Shown here piece by piece: positions 8,302-17,268 of a stretch of 64,000 nt of DNA. The stretch is from Pseudomonas sp. FEN (GTDB lineage: Bacteria; Pseudomonadota; Gammaproteobacteria; Pseudomonadales; Pseudomonadaceae): the NCBI RefSeq assembly GCF_904067045.1, contig NZ_CAJFDC010000012.1, forward strand, positions 124,001 through 188,000, written 5' to 3'. Each line of letters starts with the position of its first letter. The stretch's first letter is position 1. The translations under genes were made by a program, and so were the position numbers. Under the pieces are notes generated by a model. That model worked only from the letters and a program-made list of their open reading frames with translations, was not told the DNA's origin and made no database searches.

Positions 8302-10187
8302 ACGGCAATACCCTGGTGGGGCTACCTTGGACCGCCATTACTGTTCAGGCGGGCGATGTGCGTGAACTCCCCGAATCCGAACGCGACGCCCTAATCATTA
8401 CCGCTACTCAGGTCGATGGGCAATGGATCATCATCAGCCGCTACGGCGACGACATCTGGCAACTCAACGGTTTCACCAGCAACGTCCCGGCCAACCAGAG
8501 GCGGCTGGACTTCGGCCGTGTGCCACCGGCGTTTCGGGCGGTGACGAAGGCAATGCTGTACCGCTACCTGCGACGAGGGCGTCTCGAGTCGGGTCGGCCT
8601 AAAGGCGCTATGGTTCGAAGTACCTTCTCCAATGCAATGCCATTCCTGCGCCACCTGAGAGCGCTGAAGCTCGATCACTTAGGAGTGGTGACGCCTCTGA
8701 TCTGTGCGACCTATGTCGCAGCCTGCAAGGCGCACCGCCAGACCAACCGTTCTAAAGGCAAGCCATTATCGCCGCGAGGGTTGGAAGCCCGTTTCAGTGC
8801 AGTCGAAGCACTCCATGAACTGAGCCAGTACACCGACGACCGGATGCCTCAGCACCCTTGGCCCGAGACTTCCGCGAAGACAATGGCAGGGCTTAACGGC
8901 CGTAGCACCCAGGGTGGCAAGACGCAGCTGATCCCCGATGATGTGTTCTGCATCCTGTTCAAACGGGCCTACCAACAGGTTGAGCGCGGACAGCAACTGC
9001 TTGACCTGCGCGATGCACTGGATGCTACTGCGCCGCCGCGAAAGGGGCTATCAAACACTTCCATCTGTGAGGCCAAGAACCGCCACTTGGACGCCCTTGG
9101 CTGGGAGGGCAGTCTCAGGACATTCAACTCAACACTGAACGAGCTGCGCACAGCATGCTACATCGTCCTGGCCAGCACCTCCGGCTGCCGCAACCACGAG
9201 TTGGCCAACGTGCAGGCGGGCGCGCACCACCGCACCCACGACGATGACGGCACCGTCTGCCACTGGATGCGCTCTCGATCTGACAAGACAGATACAGGTA
9301 TCCATGACTGGATGATCCCCGAGGCCGCTGTGCGTGCCCTGCGCGTCATGGAGCGTTGGTGCGTGCCCTATCAAGCCATGATCGCCGCCGAGATCATGCA
9401 GAGGCGCCGCGTCGACCCGCATGATCCGCAGATCACGGAGGCACACAAGCACCGCCATTCGCTCTTTCTCCGCGTATATACGAATGAGGGCAACCAAGTG
9501 CGCACGCTTTCTGGCGTGACTTGGGATGGGAACCTCAAGGCATTCGCCAAGAATTGCGGACTGGACTGGAAACTCACCAGCCACCAGTTCCGCCGCAAGT
9601 TCGCCAACTACGCTGCGCACAGCCGCTTCGGCGACCTGCGCTACCTCAAAGAGCATTACGCGCACTGGACGCTGGACATGAGCTTGGGATATGCCATGGA
9701 CGATAGCTGGGGACAGCACCTGGACCTTGATCTGTACGCAGATATTCAGGGGGAGTTGGAAGATATAAAACTCAGCGTCGTCGATACCTGGCTGGGTGAC
9801 GTCCCCCTGGCCGGGGGCTATGGCCACGCGCTCAAGCAGTGGCAGCGGGAACCACAGAATCTGCTGATCTTCAAAGATCACGCGTCGATGCTTAAGTCCA
9901 TCGCTGAAAGCACTGCTATCCGCAGCAACGGCCATGCCTGGTGTACGGCAGACAATGACGGTTGCGTCGGGAACACCCTTGAACGCACCCGCTGTAGCGG
10001 CTGCGACCACTCAGTGATCGGAGGTGCCCACGCGCCTATCTACCAGCGACTTTACGATGATCTGAAAGGGTTGCTGCATTGCCCAGACATTGGTGAGGGC
10101 GGCCGCCAGCGCGTTGAACGAGATCTGAATCGCTGCCGCGACGTATTGGCCCAGTTAGGAATGGATCCGGAGACTTTGATCGCATGA
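8298..10187 (+). CDS. ginC: GinC-like large tyrosine recombinase
   Basis: Third recombinase, 629 residues. The catalytic set is more canonical than in GinB: Arg I in STSGCRNHEL (R298), HxxR in SHQFRRKF (H429, R432), H/W position in YAHWTLDMS (W457 after H456), and a Tyr at 465 (LGYAMDD). The C-terminal tail again carries Cys residues (CTADNDGC, CSGCDH), suggesting a zinc-binding tail. An insertion between Arg I and HxxR makes it longer than simple integrases. It overlaps both neighbours by 4 bp (ATGA), so the four gin genes form one translationally coupled unit. Confidence 0.82.
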   Translation: MNGNTLVGLPWTAITVQAGDVRELPESERDALIITATQVDGQWIIISRYGDDIWQLNGFTSNVPANQRRLDFGRVPPAFRAVTKAMLYRYLRRGRLESGRPKGAMVRSTFSNAMPFLRHLRALKLDHLGVVTPLICATYVAACKAHRQTNRSKGKPLSPRGLEARFSAVEALHELSQYTDDRMPQHPWPETSAKTMAGLNGRSTQGGKTQLIPDDVFCILFKRAYQQVERGQQLLDLRDALDATAPPRKGLSNTSICEAKNRHLDALGWEGSLRTFNSTLNELRTACYIVLASTSGCRNHELANVQAGAHHRTHDDDGTVCHWMRSRSDKTDTGIHDWMIPEAAVRALRVMERWCVPYQAMIAAEIMQRRRVDPHDPQITEAHKHRHSLFLRVYTNEGNQVRTLSGVTWDGNLKAFAKNCGLDWKLTSHQFRRKFANYAAHSRFGDLRYLKEHYAHWTLDMSLGYAMDDSWGQHLDLDLYADIQGELEDIKLSVVDTWLGDVPLAGGYGHALKQWQREPQNLLIFKDHASMLKSIAESTAIRSNGHAWCTADNDGCVGNTLERTRCSGCDHSVIGGAHAPIYQRLYDDLKGLLHCPDIGEGGRQRVERDLNRCRDVLAQLGMDPETLIA

Positions 10188-10612
10188 AGCCCAAGGACAA
10201 AACAACCAACTACAAGCCGGCTGAGGATCGCGAGAAGGATCTGAAGCTCGCCCTCTACCGCATCCAGAAGGGCCGTGCCCGCAGCGGGGAAACCAAGGTT
10301 ACTATCGCCGCAGTAGCCCGCGAGGCGGGCGTATCGACGGCACTAATCCACAATCACTACCCACGAATTGCCGAGGCTATCCGAGAGGCTCAGGGGCGCT
10401 CCAGTCGCGCCATGCGTGATGTGAAACAACAAGACTTGATTGCAGAGCGCAAGAAGTCCGCAGCGTACCGTCAGGAGATCGAGGAGCTGCGGACCAAGGT
10501 CGCAAATCTCGCGTCCATCAATGAAGTGCTATTAGACGAGAACCGTGTGCTCAAGGCTAAGATAAACGGCCCTCGGATAGTCGATCTAGCTTCAAGGAAG
10601 CCGCATGAATAG
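10184..10612 (+). CDS. ginD: GinD-like small HTH / coiled-coil protein
   Basis: A 142-residue protein, fourth member of the gin operon. Residues about 38-65 (TIAAVAREAGVSTALIHNHY) look like a TetR- or resolvase-type helix-turn-helix. Residues about 90-130 form a charged coiled coil (EIEELRTKVANL, LLDENRVLKAKI). The architecture is like Tn554 TnpC and the published GInt small protein, an accessory factor for recombination. No catalytic residues are seen. Three copies of GTTAACCA lie 45-85 bp after its stop and could be its binding site; that link is my speculation. Confidence 0.78.
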   Translation: MKPKDKTTNYKPAEDREKDLKLALYRIQKGRARSGETKVTIAAVAREAGVSTALIHNHYPRIAEAIREAQGRSSRAMRDVKQQDLIAERKKSAAYRQEIEELRTKVANLASINEVLLDENRVLKAKINGPRIVDLASRKPHE

Positions 10613-10656
10613 GCCGGTTCCGCCAATCAGCGCCACCTCGCCACTCTGGATCATGT

Positions 10657-10695
10657 GTTAACCAAATAATTGCGTTGTTAACCACCGTGGTTAAC
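10657..10695. promoter_or_regulatory. Palindrome plus direct repeat of GTTAACCA, possible operator
   Basis: GTTAACCA occurs at 10657-10664 and again at 10677-10684, 20 bp apart. The second copy is the left arm of a perfect 19-bp palindrome, GTTAACCAC then C then GTGGTTAAC (10677-10695). The cluster sits just after ginD, at the boundary between recombinase operon and cargo. Two half-sites on the same helix face plus an inverted copy is typical of a regulator-binding site. The regulator is unknown. Confidence 0.45.
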
Positions 10696-10789
10696 AGCTC
10701 AAATTTAAGGTTTACAACGCCGGCCGTAGATGCCGCTGGCCTCGGTTTAAGGTAACCGTCCGGCGAAGTCACCTACCGAACTCCAGCAT

Positions 10790-10837
10790 TAAGGGCGATG
10801 GTGTCCGCGTATTTTTAAGCGGACGCGATCGCCCTTA
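10790..10837. repeat. 19-bp imperfect inverted repeat before the IS66 fragment
   Basis: The arms 10790-10808 and 10819-10837 are inverse complements with about three mismatches, separated by an A/T-rich 10-base loop. The structure ends 15 bp before the IS66-type ORF. It could be part of the IS left end or an RNA hairpin controlling its expression. Confidence 0.5.
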
Positions 10838-10851
10838 TCGCCAGGATTTCC

Positions 10852-11055
10852 ATGCGCCAACGAAACTCTTACCCCAAACCATTCAAAGCCCAGGTCGTCC
10901 AGGAATGCCTGCAACCCGGAGCGACGATTTCCAGCGTAGCCATCCATCACGGCATCAATGCTAACGTGCTCCGCAAGTGGCTACCGATTTACCGGGATCA
11001 ATCGCCCGCAACCTTGCCGGCTTTCGTTCCGGTAAAAACTGTAGCGGTCAACTAA
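10852..11055 (+). pseudogene. IS66-family accessory protein (OrfA/TnpA-type), truncated
   Basis: The 67-residue frame begins MRQRNSYPKPFKAQ and continues with an HTH (GATISSVAIHHGINANVLRKW) and LPAFVPVK, the N-terminal half of the small DNA-binding protein of IS66-family elements, normally about 100-130 residues. It breaks off after VPVK. None of the TnpB or large TnpC transposase genes that should follow is present. It is therefore a remnant of an insertion sequence rather than an active one. Confidence 0.75.
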
Positions 11056-11099
11056 TCCCGGACACGACGTTGAGTTTTTCCTCGGCCCGCGCTGGCGCC

Positions 11100-11534
11100 A
11101 AGAGCACGCAGGGCTTTCTCTGCTACTCGTTTCCCAAGCGAATCGAAACCTTCGCCGTCCGGACCACAGCGGGGGTCAATGTGCTTGAAAAGCGCGCCGC
11201 CGATGATAAAACTTTCGATATCAAAGTCGCAGATTGGGGCTATGTGTCGATAGAGCGCCAGAATGAGCTTGCCAGGCAGGCCCGTGAGAAGGCAGTTGCC
11301 GACAAGCAGGAACAGCAGCTCCGCGACGCCTATAAGGTGAAGCATGTGGGTGCCCGGGTGTGCCAGGACCAGAAGAACATCCGCTTTCAAGGCACCGTAG
11401 AGCAGGTCAATGGCGACAAGGTAAAAGTCTTCGTGGAGCGTGCTGGGTATATCGGCGCCCCAGATCTACGGCCGGGCGGCTTCCAGCAGGAGTATTACTG
11501 GCTCAACGCCTGGGACGTTTACGCGTGCGAGTGA
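11100..11534 (+). pseudogene. 3' fragment of a hypothetical protein gene
   Basis: An open frame continues from inside the IS66 fragment to a TGA at 11532-11534. The part from about 11100 is protein-like: KRIETFAVRTTAG, then KVADWGYVSIERQ, an Ala/Lys/Gln-rich helical stretch, and a C-terminal region with RVCQDQKNIRFQG and WLNAWDVYACE. No ribosome site or plausible native start exists before it, so it looks like the 3' end of a larger gene truncated by the IS junction. Family and function are not recognised. Confidence 0.5.
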
Positions 11535-11897
11535 CACAGCATCGAATGCCATCGTTCGGCTTCGGATAAAAGGCTAGAACTGGTACCCACTTAGGCGGGC
11601 ACCACCGTCTCAAGCGACGGTGTCAGAAAGGAGTGTTGCCCGGAGAATTATTGATGAAAGACAAAATCGTCGGTTCCTTCCGAGATGCGAAATTACACCC
11701 CGCTTGACCGGTCGTTTGCATTCGATGCGACAAGCGCACGTAGCGGACACGCGAAGCGCTGATTTGAACGAGACGCGACTTGGTCAGGCCGTCTAGCGGC
11801 GAATCCATAACGACATACTGAATCCGCCGCCGGTTCCACGCCCTGCATAAACGGCTACTGCGCCCCAAAATGGCTGCGTCCCCTCGCCTGACTCGGC
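11535..11897. other. Intergenic stretch with no supported gene
   Basis: About 360 bp between the hypothetical fragment and the end of the STAND NTPase gene. ACCGTC and GACGGT pair around 11608-11622 as a small hairpin. Short frames exist on both strands, but none has a convincing ribosome site together with protein-like composition. It appears to be junction DNA between cargo modules. Confidence 0.5.
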
Positions 11898-14800
11898 CTA
11901 CGATTGAGTGCTCGAAGCAGGCTGATAGATGTGAGCACGCTTGTGAATATGCTGGTGGTCCGCGTAGTACTCGTGCAGGTTGTGCGCCTCGGCTGACCGG
12001 TGATGAAAGCCACGCTCTCCCCACATGAGCCACACCAGCGCCTTGCCGGAATGAGCCAAGTAGCTGTCAAGAAGGTCATGACGCAGATAGCTGAAAGAGC
12101 CACTGACCTGCGAGCCATGCTCGCCGACTTCGCGGTACAGCGACGCCACGCCTGAAGCATCGTACAAGTCCCATTTGTTGGCGCGGTACCTGAGACTCAA
12201 AGCCTCACAGAGCAGTTTGGAGGGCAGGTTCGCTCCGTTGTTCTGGTTCACCACGCTGTGGTAGCTCTCCCAGTTGTACTTCTGCACTGGGATGTCGATC
12301 GCGACGCCATTGTTTGACCACCTATCAGCGGACACCATGTATTCGGCGTGGTCGCCCTCTTGCTCATCGGCGACAGGCAGTCCCGGGATCGAGGAGAAAG
12401 GCATCTCACCCGCATAGGTGTAGTAGTAGCCTGGCACCTCCGGAATGGCGTCATTGCCGGGGTATTCGAGACTAGTGAATAACGTGCACAGGCGGTCGAC
12501 TTCTCTGCTGTCCACGAGTACGCCTCGGAGGAAGGTGAAGACCTGTCGGTCATCAGCGGGAGCGTTCTGTTCGAGGAACCCGTCAAGTACGACCCACGGC
12601 CCCGTCAGGCCATCAATCTCCGCGATCTCGAGGATGTCGCGGTAGTCTGGTTGCGGCCCTCTCACCATCCAGTCGCCAGGACCCGTAGGCTGACCACTGA
12701 ACAAGTCTGGGAGCAGGAGGTCGATGCTCGCGGCCTCGAGCGGGAACGTTGGGTCGATGTCCGCATCTGAGGGGCGAGCGTCGCGCTCCTCGGCAAGGAG
12801 GCCCTGCGCGTACCGGACACCCCACATCTCGAAGTAAGCGATCCAGCCGTACTTCTTCCCATATCTGTCGACCTTGTGCTTGTCATTTCCCATACGAGGG
12901 CCGGAGTTCATTTGCCGGTCAACAGCCTCGAAATTCTCGGGGTCGTAGCCAAGCATCAGCATTCGCGAAACGATTGCCGGCAGCACACGCTGGTACTCTG
13001 GGTTGCGGTCGTCGTAGTTCGACCGACCTGGGATCAGCCTCCCCATCGTGTAGTTGCCGAAGTCCATTCGAATCGCCGCGCGCTTCGCACGTTCGATCAC
13101 CACTGGGTCGTACTGCGGCATGTTTTCAAACGGACTGGGCAGATGGCTAAACGGTGGAAGGAGATGAGCTGCTTCCTCCTCAGACAAGCAAGCCGGATCA
13201 ACCATCCTTGCGATGGCAATGATTCCCAGACAGTACTGCTGATATAGCGCATGCCAAGTAGGATACGTCGCGCCAGGTGCGAACATCGCTTGATAAATAT
13301 CACGAGCGACTCTAGGCAGTGCCTCACGCATCTCCACAGCATTAATATCCGACCAAGTGGTCAGCGCCATACCGTAGGCTGCGGCGAACATCCGCTCGGG
13401 GACGTATGGGTCTGAAACGGCAATTGCCTCCACTGCTAGCTGGAAAAACTCCCCAGGCCGCTTGGCGGCGAATTCGTACAGAGTCTTGGTGGCCACGTCC
13501 CGCAGGCTTCTGAACGTCGACGTCAGCGTCCACATCACCCAGCGCGCCCGCCGAATTTCTCGCTCGTCTAGGCTACCCGACTTCCATCTGGTCGACAGGA
13601 ATTTGAAATCGTCTTCAACTCCCTCAGACCTCTCGCGAACCCACTCTGACCAGAAAAGATCGCGTTGCGTATTAGGCATGGCCAAGAGCACGCCGTGCAA
13701 GAAGTCCATGTCAAACGGATGCGCTCGCGCTGCCCTGGTATTCCGAAGTCTCTTGAAGGCCATCCGTGCGAACTGCTTCGACTCCTGCATTGCGCGCGCG
13801 AACCGTTCCACGGTTTCCCGCCCAATTTGTCTTGGGTCTGATTGAGCCGTCAACAACAGAGCGTTCATGACGCCGTTCTCGTCCGACAAGTCTTGCCAAA
13901 GCTGGCGCCTGCCAAAGCGGTACGGATATAGGCCAACCAGAGCCTGGAACACGTCGAAGGAGAAGGTATGCGATCCAGGCTCACGGAATTGGAACTGCGC
14001 GCGCCCTTCATCGCTTTGCAGCCATTGTGCCAAGGACGGCCTAGCAAGCAGGTGGCGCGCAATCATATGTCCGGCCATCAGGTCGTATGAAAACGCGATT
14101 CCTTGGCCGCCTTCTTCAAAAGTCGTTCGAACGAGGACACCTTCGGACTCCAGCGCGCGAATGACACTGACGTCCCAACGGCCCACGTCATGAACTGCCG
14201 TCCGAGCAGTTTTGAACTCCACGCTTCTCGCGTTGCCATCCCACAGGAGACCCGCGATCGTTAGCAGTGCATCTTGGACTTCATCTTGATAGATGCGATG
14301 CGCCGCTAGTGAAAGCTCAGCAACTCGTTCGGCAACCTTGTTGAAGTGCGCTTCAAACAGGCTTGCAAGCGAACTGGGCAGCGCCTCCACCCCGACAACA
14401 TGCTGGCGCCGAGGGTTCGCCACCTCGCAGAAAATTCTCAGCGTCAACGGATGCTGTAAGAACTCGATTGGCAGATCCGCGTCGGTAGCGTCGATCTTGT
14501 AGTACTCAAAGTACTTGTCGATGGCCGTCTGCGGGTCTTCCTGGAACCCATTGTGCTCAACTTGAGGAAGCTCCTCCGGCAGGCACATCTGTGCGAACTC
14601 ATTGCGCAGAGTGACAACCAGCAGGACGTGCGGAAAGTCCTTAAGAAGCTCATCCGCCCGGAAGAGCTCATCCTTCCAGTTTCTCGGGTCTTCTGCCTCA
14701 TTCAGACCGTCGATGACAATTGGGATGCGCTTGCCCGCGCGCTGTCCCGCCGCATCAACGGCCTCAACCAGCCGGTCGAAGCTCTCCGCTGGCCTACCAG

Positions 14801-15932
14801 AAATCTTGAAGGCAGACACAAGATCGTCAAGCCCCTGGCCTGCATGAAGATTTTTGCCCAGTAGCAAGACACCGCCGGGGAGGTCTCCTTCTGGCTGCGT
14901 CACTTTGACGGCAAGCTCGGATTTTCCTTCACCCGCAGCTGCAAGCACGGCAACGGCTCGAACGCCGATCGACCTTTCCAGGCTGAGCAGCGTCGACGAA
15001 ACTGCGTGGATGTCCGCGACGAGATTCGCGGTTAACGGAGCTCCCCCTGAACGAGCCCCACGCAGCTTCGAGAGAAGCCTGTCGCAGTGCACCGGTTGCG
15101 GTGGGTTTGCCGCCAGCATTTGCTGTACAGAGTCGAAGTCGCCCTTACCGAGCGATGTGTGCAGGTCATCTAGCAGGCCAGCCAATCCAATGGCTCGAGC
15201 CAAGAGCGAGTGTACTTCGGCCTTGAGTTCGGCTTTGATTTGCCCCGTGAGCGAAGCGATGTCCGTGCAATTCGTCTTGAGGGCACTTGAGAGTTTCTCC
15301 AGTGAGTCCCACGCACCTTGGCCGCCCAGATGCTTGAGCACCTTCTGTTCTGCTCCAACGACAACATGAACTTCCTGTTGGTATCGGCGCTTGAATGGAG
15401 CAGCAGCGAGCCTATGCTGCTCAGCAAGTAGTGCAGGCGTCAGAACGAGCTCGCCGAAATAGGTTTCTCGAAGTAGTGCTGCCGGCCCCACCAGGAGGTC
15501 TTCAATGTCCGTTGCCGTCAGCAGCTCCAACTTCAACTCGGGGAAGCGGTCTTCCTCAAGTCCGAAAAACCACTCTTGGTCTCCCTTTGTCAGCGTGTGG
15601 TGCGTCCAAAGCTTCCAGTCGGTCACACCTGGGACATGCTTGCGCGTCTTCTCCATGCCCTCGATGATCTTTTGTTTACGCGTGGCCCCCAAGTCTTGGC
15701 CGTTTGCCAGCTCATACCATTTGCATTGCCAGCCAATCCAGCGTGGCGACGCTCCGAGATCACATGCCTCCGTCAGCTGAAGATGAAACTCCACTCCAGG
15801 CTGATTTGCGAGCTGCTTGAAGCGACCGTAGCGTCCGTAGTGTCGGCGCACCAGAGAGCGGCAAAGCTTCTCGAAGTTTTCGTCCGCGGCTCCAGGTAGC
15901 TCGCTGAACACATCCCAATTTGCTGCAGGCAT
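11898..15932 (-). CDS. Large STAND-type NTPase with N-terminal PD-(D/E)xK nuclease-like domain
   Basis: The 1344-residue protein is the last and largest gene of a three-gene operon. Residues 1-160 look like an Mrr/Cap4-style nuclease: FEKLC (E21), QPGVE (E48) and IGWQCK (Q69, K71) form the E...E...QxK active-site pattern. A linker and helical region follow. The NTPase domain has Walker A AAGEGKS (K337) and Walker B IPIVIDGLNE (D408). The remaining 700 or so residues form a long C-terminal region without recognised repeats, the place where STAND sensors bind their ligand. This matches the plan of Avs-like antiphage proteins, in which phage protein binding triggers assembly and DNA cutting. That function is inferred. 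It starts 14 bp after the small gene's stop. Confidence 0.8.
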   Translation of the reverse strand: MPAANWDVFSELPGAADENFEKLCRSLVRRHYGRYGRFKQLANQPGVEFHLQLTEACDLGASPRWIGWQCKWYELANGQDLGATRKQKIIEGMEKTRKHVPGVTDWKLWTHHTLTKGDQEWFFGLEEDRFPELKLELLTATDIEDLLVGPAALLRETYFGELVLTPALLAEQHRLAAAPFKRRYQQEVHVVVGAEQKVLKHLGGQGAWDSLEKLSSALKTNCTDIASLTGQIKAELKAEVHSLLARAIGLAGLLDDLHTSLGKGDFDSVQQMLAANPPQPVHCDRLLSKLRGARSGGAPLTANLVADIHAVSSTLLSLERSIGVRAVAVLAAAGEGKSELAVKVTQPEGDLPGGVLLLGKNLHAGQGLDDLVSAFKISGRPAESFDRLVEAVDAAGQRAGKRIPIVIDGLNEAEDPRNWKDELFRADELLKDFPHVLLVVTLRNEFAQMCLPEELPQVEHNGFQEDPQTAIDKYFEYYKIDATDADLPIEFLQHPLTLRIFCEVANPRRQHVVGVEALPSSLASLFEAHFNKVAERVAELSLAAHRIYQDEVQDALLTIAGLLWDGNARSVEFKTARTAVHDVGRWDVSVIRALESEGVLVRTTFEEGGQGIAFSYDLMAGHMIARHLLARPSLAQWLQSDEGRAQFQFREPGSHTFSFDVFQALVGLYPYRFGRRQLWQDLSDENGVMNALLLTAQSDPRQIGRETVERFARAMQESKQFARMAFKRLRNTRAARAHPFDMDFLHGVLLAMPNTQRDLFWSEWVRERSEGVEDDFKFLSTRWKSGSLDEREIRRARWVMWTLTSTFRSLRDVATKTLYEFAAKRPGEFFQLAVEAIAVSDPYVPERMFAAAYGMALTTWSDINAVEMREALPRVARDIYQAMFAPGATYPTWHALYQQYCLGIIAIARMVDPACLSEEEAAHLLPPFSHLPSPFENMPQYDPVVIERAKRAAIRMDFGNYTMGRLIPGRSNYDDRNPEYQRVLPAIVSRMLMLGYDPENFEAVDRQMNSGPRMGNDKHKVDRYGKKYGWIAYFEMWGVRYAQGLLAEERDARPSDADIDPTFPLEAASIDLLLPDLFSGQPTGPGDWMVRGPQPDYRDILEIAEIDGLTGPWVVLDGFLEQNAPADDRQVFTFLRGVLVDSREVDRLCTLFTSLEYPGNDAIPEVPGYYYTYAGEMPFSSIPGLPVADEQEGDHAEYMVSADRWSNNGVAIDIPVQKYNWESYHSVVNQNNGANLPSKLLCEALSLRYRANKWDLYDASGVASLYREVGEHGSQVSGSFSYLRHDLLDSYLAHSGKALVWLMWGERGFHHRSAEAHNLHEYYADHQHIHKRAHIYQPASSTQS

Positions 15933-15946
15933 CGGCGTTCTCCCTG

Positions 15947-16354
15947 TCAGCTGGCATCGGCAGAATCAGACGGGTAGTCGTGCGAAGAGAAGACCTCGAC
16001 CTTAGCCCCAGCCTCAATGAAGAGTTTCACGAACGCGGACACCTCCGCCTCGTCAGTCGTGACAGTGATTTTATCGCCTTCACGCGAGAGGTGATGATCG
16101 GATACCAACTGGCCAAGATCAGCCGGCCCTAAGGTGTTGAGGTTCAGACTGCACAGCAACGAGAGCATGTCATCTGAAAATCTCTGATTCTCAGGTTTAG
16201 CAAAAGGGATGGAGTAGCTGTCGTCTTTAGCAGCCTGAGCGCTGAGCTTGTCAATGTCCTTCTCGGCCTTCTCGGCGTCTTGCGCTCGCTTGAACTTACC
16301 GATGAGAACCAGGTTCATCGAATGCTCAGACCCGTATCCGTTCCAAATCTTCAT
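15947..16354 (-). CDS. Small conserved protein of unknown function in rSAM-STAND operon
   Basis: A 135-residue soluble protein between the radical SAM and STAND genes. The N-terminus reads MKIWNGYGSEHSMNLVLIG, followed by a Lys/Asp/Glu-rich helix, and a C-terminal half with predicted beta-alpha character (KITVTTDEAEVSAFVKLF, AKVEVFSSHDYP). There are no membrane segments, and only one Cys. The start overlaps the radical SAM stop by 4 bp (ATGA), so it is translationally coupled. I do not assign a family. It could be a substrate or partner of the radical SAM enzyme, or an adaptor or inhibitor of the STAND nuclease. Confidence 0.75.
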   Translation of the reverse strand: MKIWNGYGSEHSMNLVLIGKFKRAQDAEKAEKDIDKLSAQAAKDDSYSIPFAKPENQRFSDDMLSLLCSLNLNTLGPADLGQLVSDHHLSREGDKITVTTDEAEVSAFVKLFIEAGAKVEVFSSHDYPSDSADAS

Positions 16355-17268
16355 GATTGCGTCTCTCCTTGGACCTCGAAGGTATTTCTGAGTCGCTTAA
16401 GCGCTGACAGAACGCCTGCGTCTCCAATCTTAGCGCCGACAGGCGAGTAAGAACTCGCACGAAGCATGCCGGACGCGTCTATGTGCGCATAGGCCTGAAG
16501 GCCTCGTTCATCGGGGAGCGGGTCGCACGTGGGCAGTCCTGACGCCCCCGCCTCACTGACCGCAAGGCGAACCTTACCTCTGTAGTTGGAGACCCAGTCC
16601 TGAAGGGCTCGGCCGACCACTCCATCCATGCTTGCGACTGCGGTTGTTGCTTGCTGAGGAAGCAACAGCAATTCACTAGCTCCAACGTTTTGCGCGAGCT
16701 CACTCATCGCGTCAAGTTCTGCAACCGTGCGCTCGTTGACCACGACGTTGAGCCCAAAGGGCGTCAAGGTCGCAATCGATTCCATGCCTCTGAGCAGGCT
16801 GGAAAACTGCTTCCCGCGCTGTTCTTCATAGGTGCGACCGACTCCGTCGACACTGATGCGTGCGAAGTGGATCGAGCCCTTGAGGCGCTCGACCAGCTGT
16901 GGCGTCAATCGATGACCGTGAGTCGTGAATGTGACCGCGAGCTGAGTTTCACCCGCAACCCGTTTGCATATGTCTACGAAGTCAGGATGCAGCGTGGGCT
17001 CGCCGCCGCCAAATCCGACGCCGAGGCACCCCTCAGTATCCAATTCTTTCAACCAGCCGAGCACCTGATCGGCATGCAGCGATGCCTTGTGCTTCGGCGC
17101 GTAGCAGTACGCGCAGTGAAGGTCGCAGACATTGGTGAGTGCAATGGATACCTGGCGGGGGGACGTCGACCAAACTGCCTCTTCCGGCCGCAGCTCGTCC
17201 AGCAGGAGATTCAGGCCTGAAAGTCGATCGAAAAGATGCACCCCGTTTGGGCCAATTCTGGATTTCAT
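16351..17268 (-). CDS. Radical SAM protein, first gene of rSAM-STAND operon
   Basis: A 305-residue radical SAM enzyme. The cluster motif CDLHCAYC (C48, C52, C55) binds the 4Fe-4S cluster, and GFGGGEPTLHPDF provides the GGEP S-adenosylmethionine motif. Downstream RISVDG and NVVVNE fit the beta-strands of the partial TIM barrel. The C-terminal part lacks the Cys-rich SPASM domain; only one Cys (LPTCDP) is seen. The CxxxCxxCYxP form resembles peptide-modifying and MoaA/PqqE-like enzymes rather than viperins. The start has AGGTGA nine bases upstream. Its position at the head of an operon ending in a nuclease-STAND gene suggests it makes or modifies something needed for that sensor; this is inference. 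Confidence 0.82.
   Translation of the reverse strand: MKSRIGPNGVHLFDRLSGLNLLLDELRPEEAVWSTSPRQVSIALTNVCDLHCAYCYAPKHKASLHADQVLGWLKELDTEGCLGVGFGGGEPTLHPDFVDICKRVAGETQLAVTFTTHGHRLTPQLVERLKGSIHFARISVDGVGRTYEEQRGKQFSSLLRGMESIATLTPFGLNVVVNERTVAELDAMSELAQNVGASELLLLPQQATTAVASMDGVVGRALQDWVSNYRGKVRLAVSEAGASGLPTCDPLPDERGLQAYAHIDASGMLRASSYSPVGAKIGDAGVLSALKRLRNTFEVQGETQS

Noticed and set aside
16351..17268. Identification of the radical SAM protein as a prokaryotic viperin
   Set aside because: The CxxxCxxCYxP form and lack of the viperin-type sequence around the cluster fit other radical SAM groups better; ddh-nucleotide synthesis is not supported.
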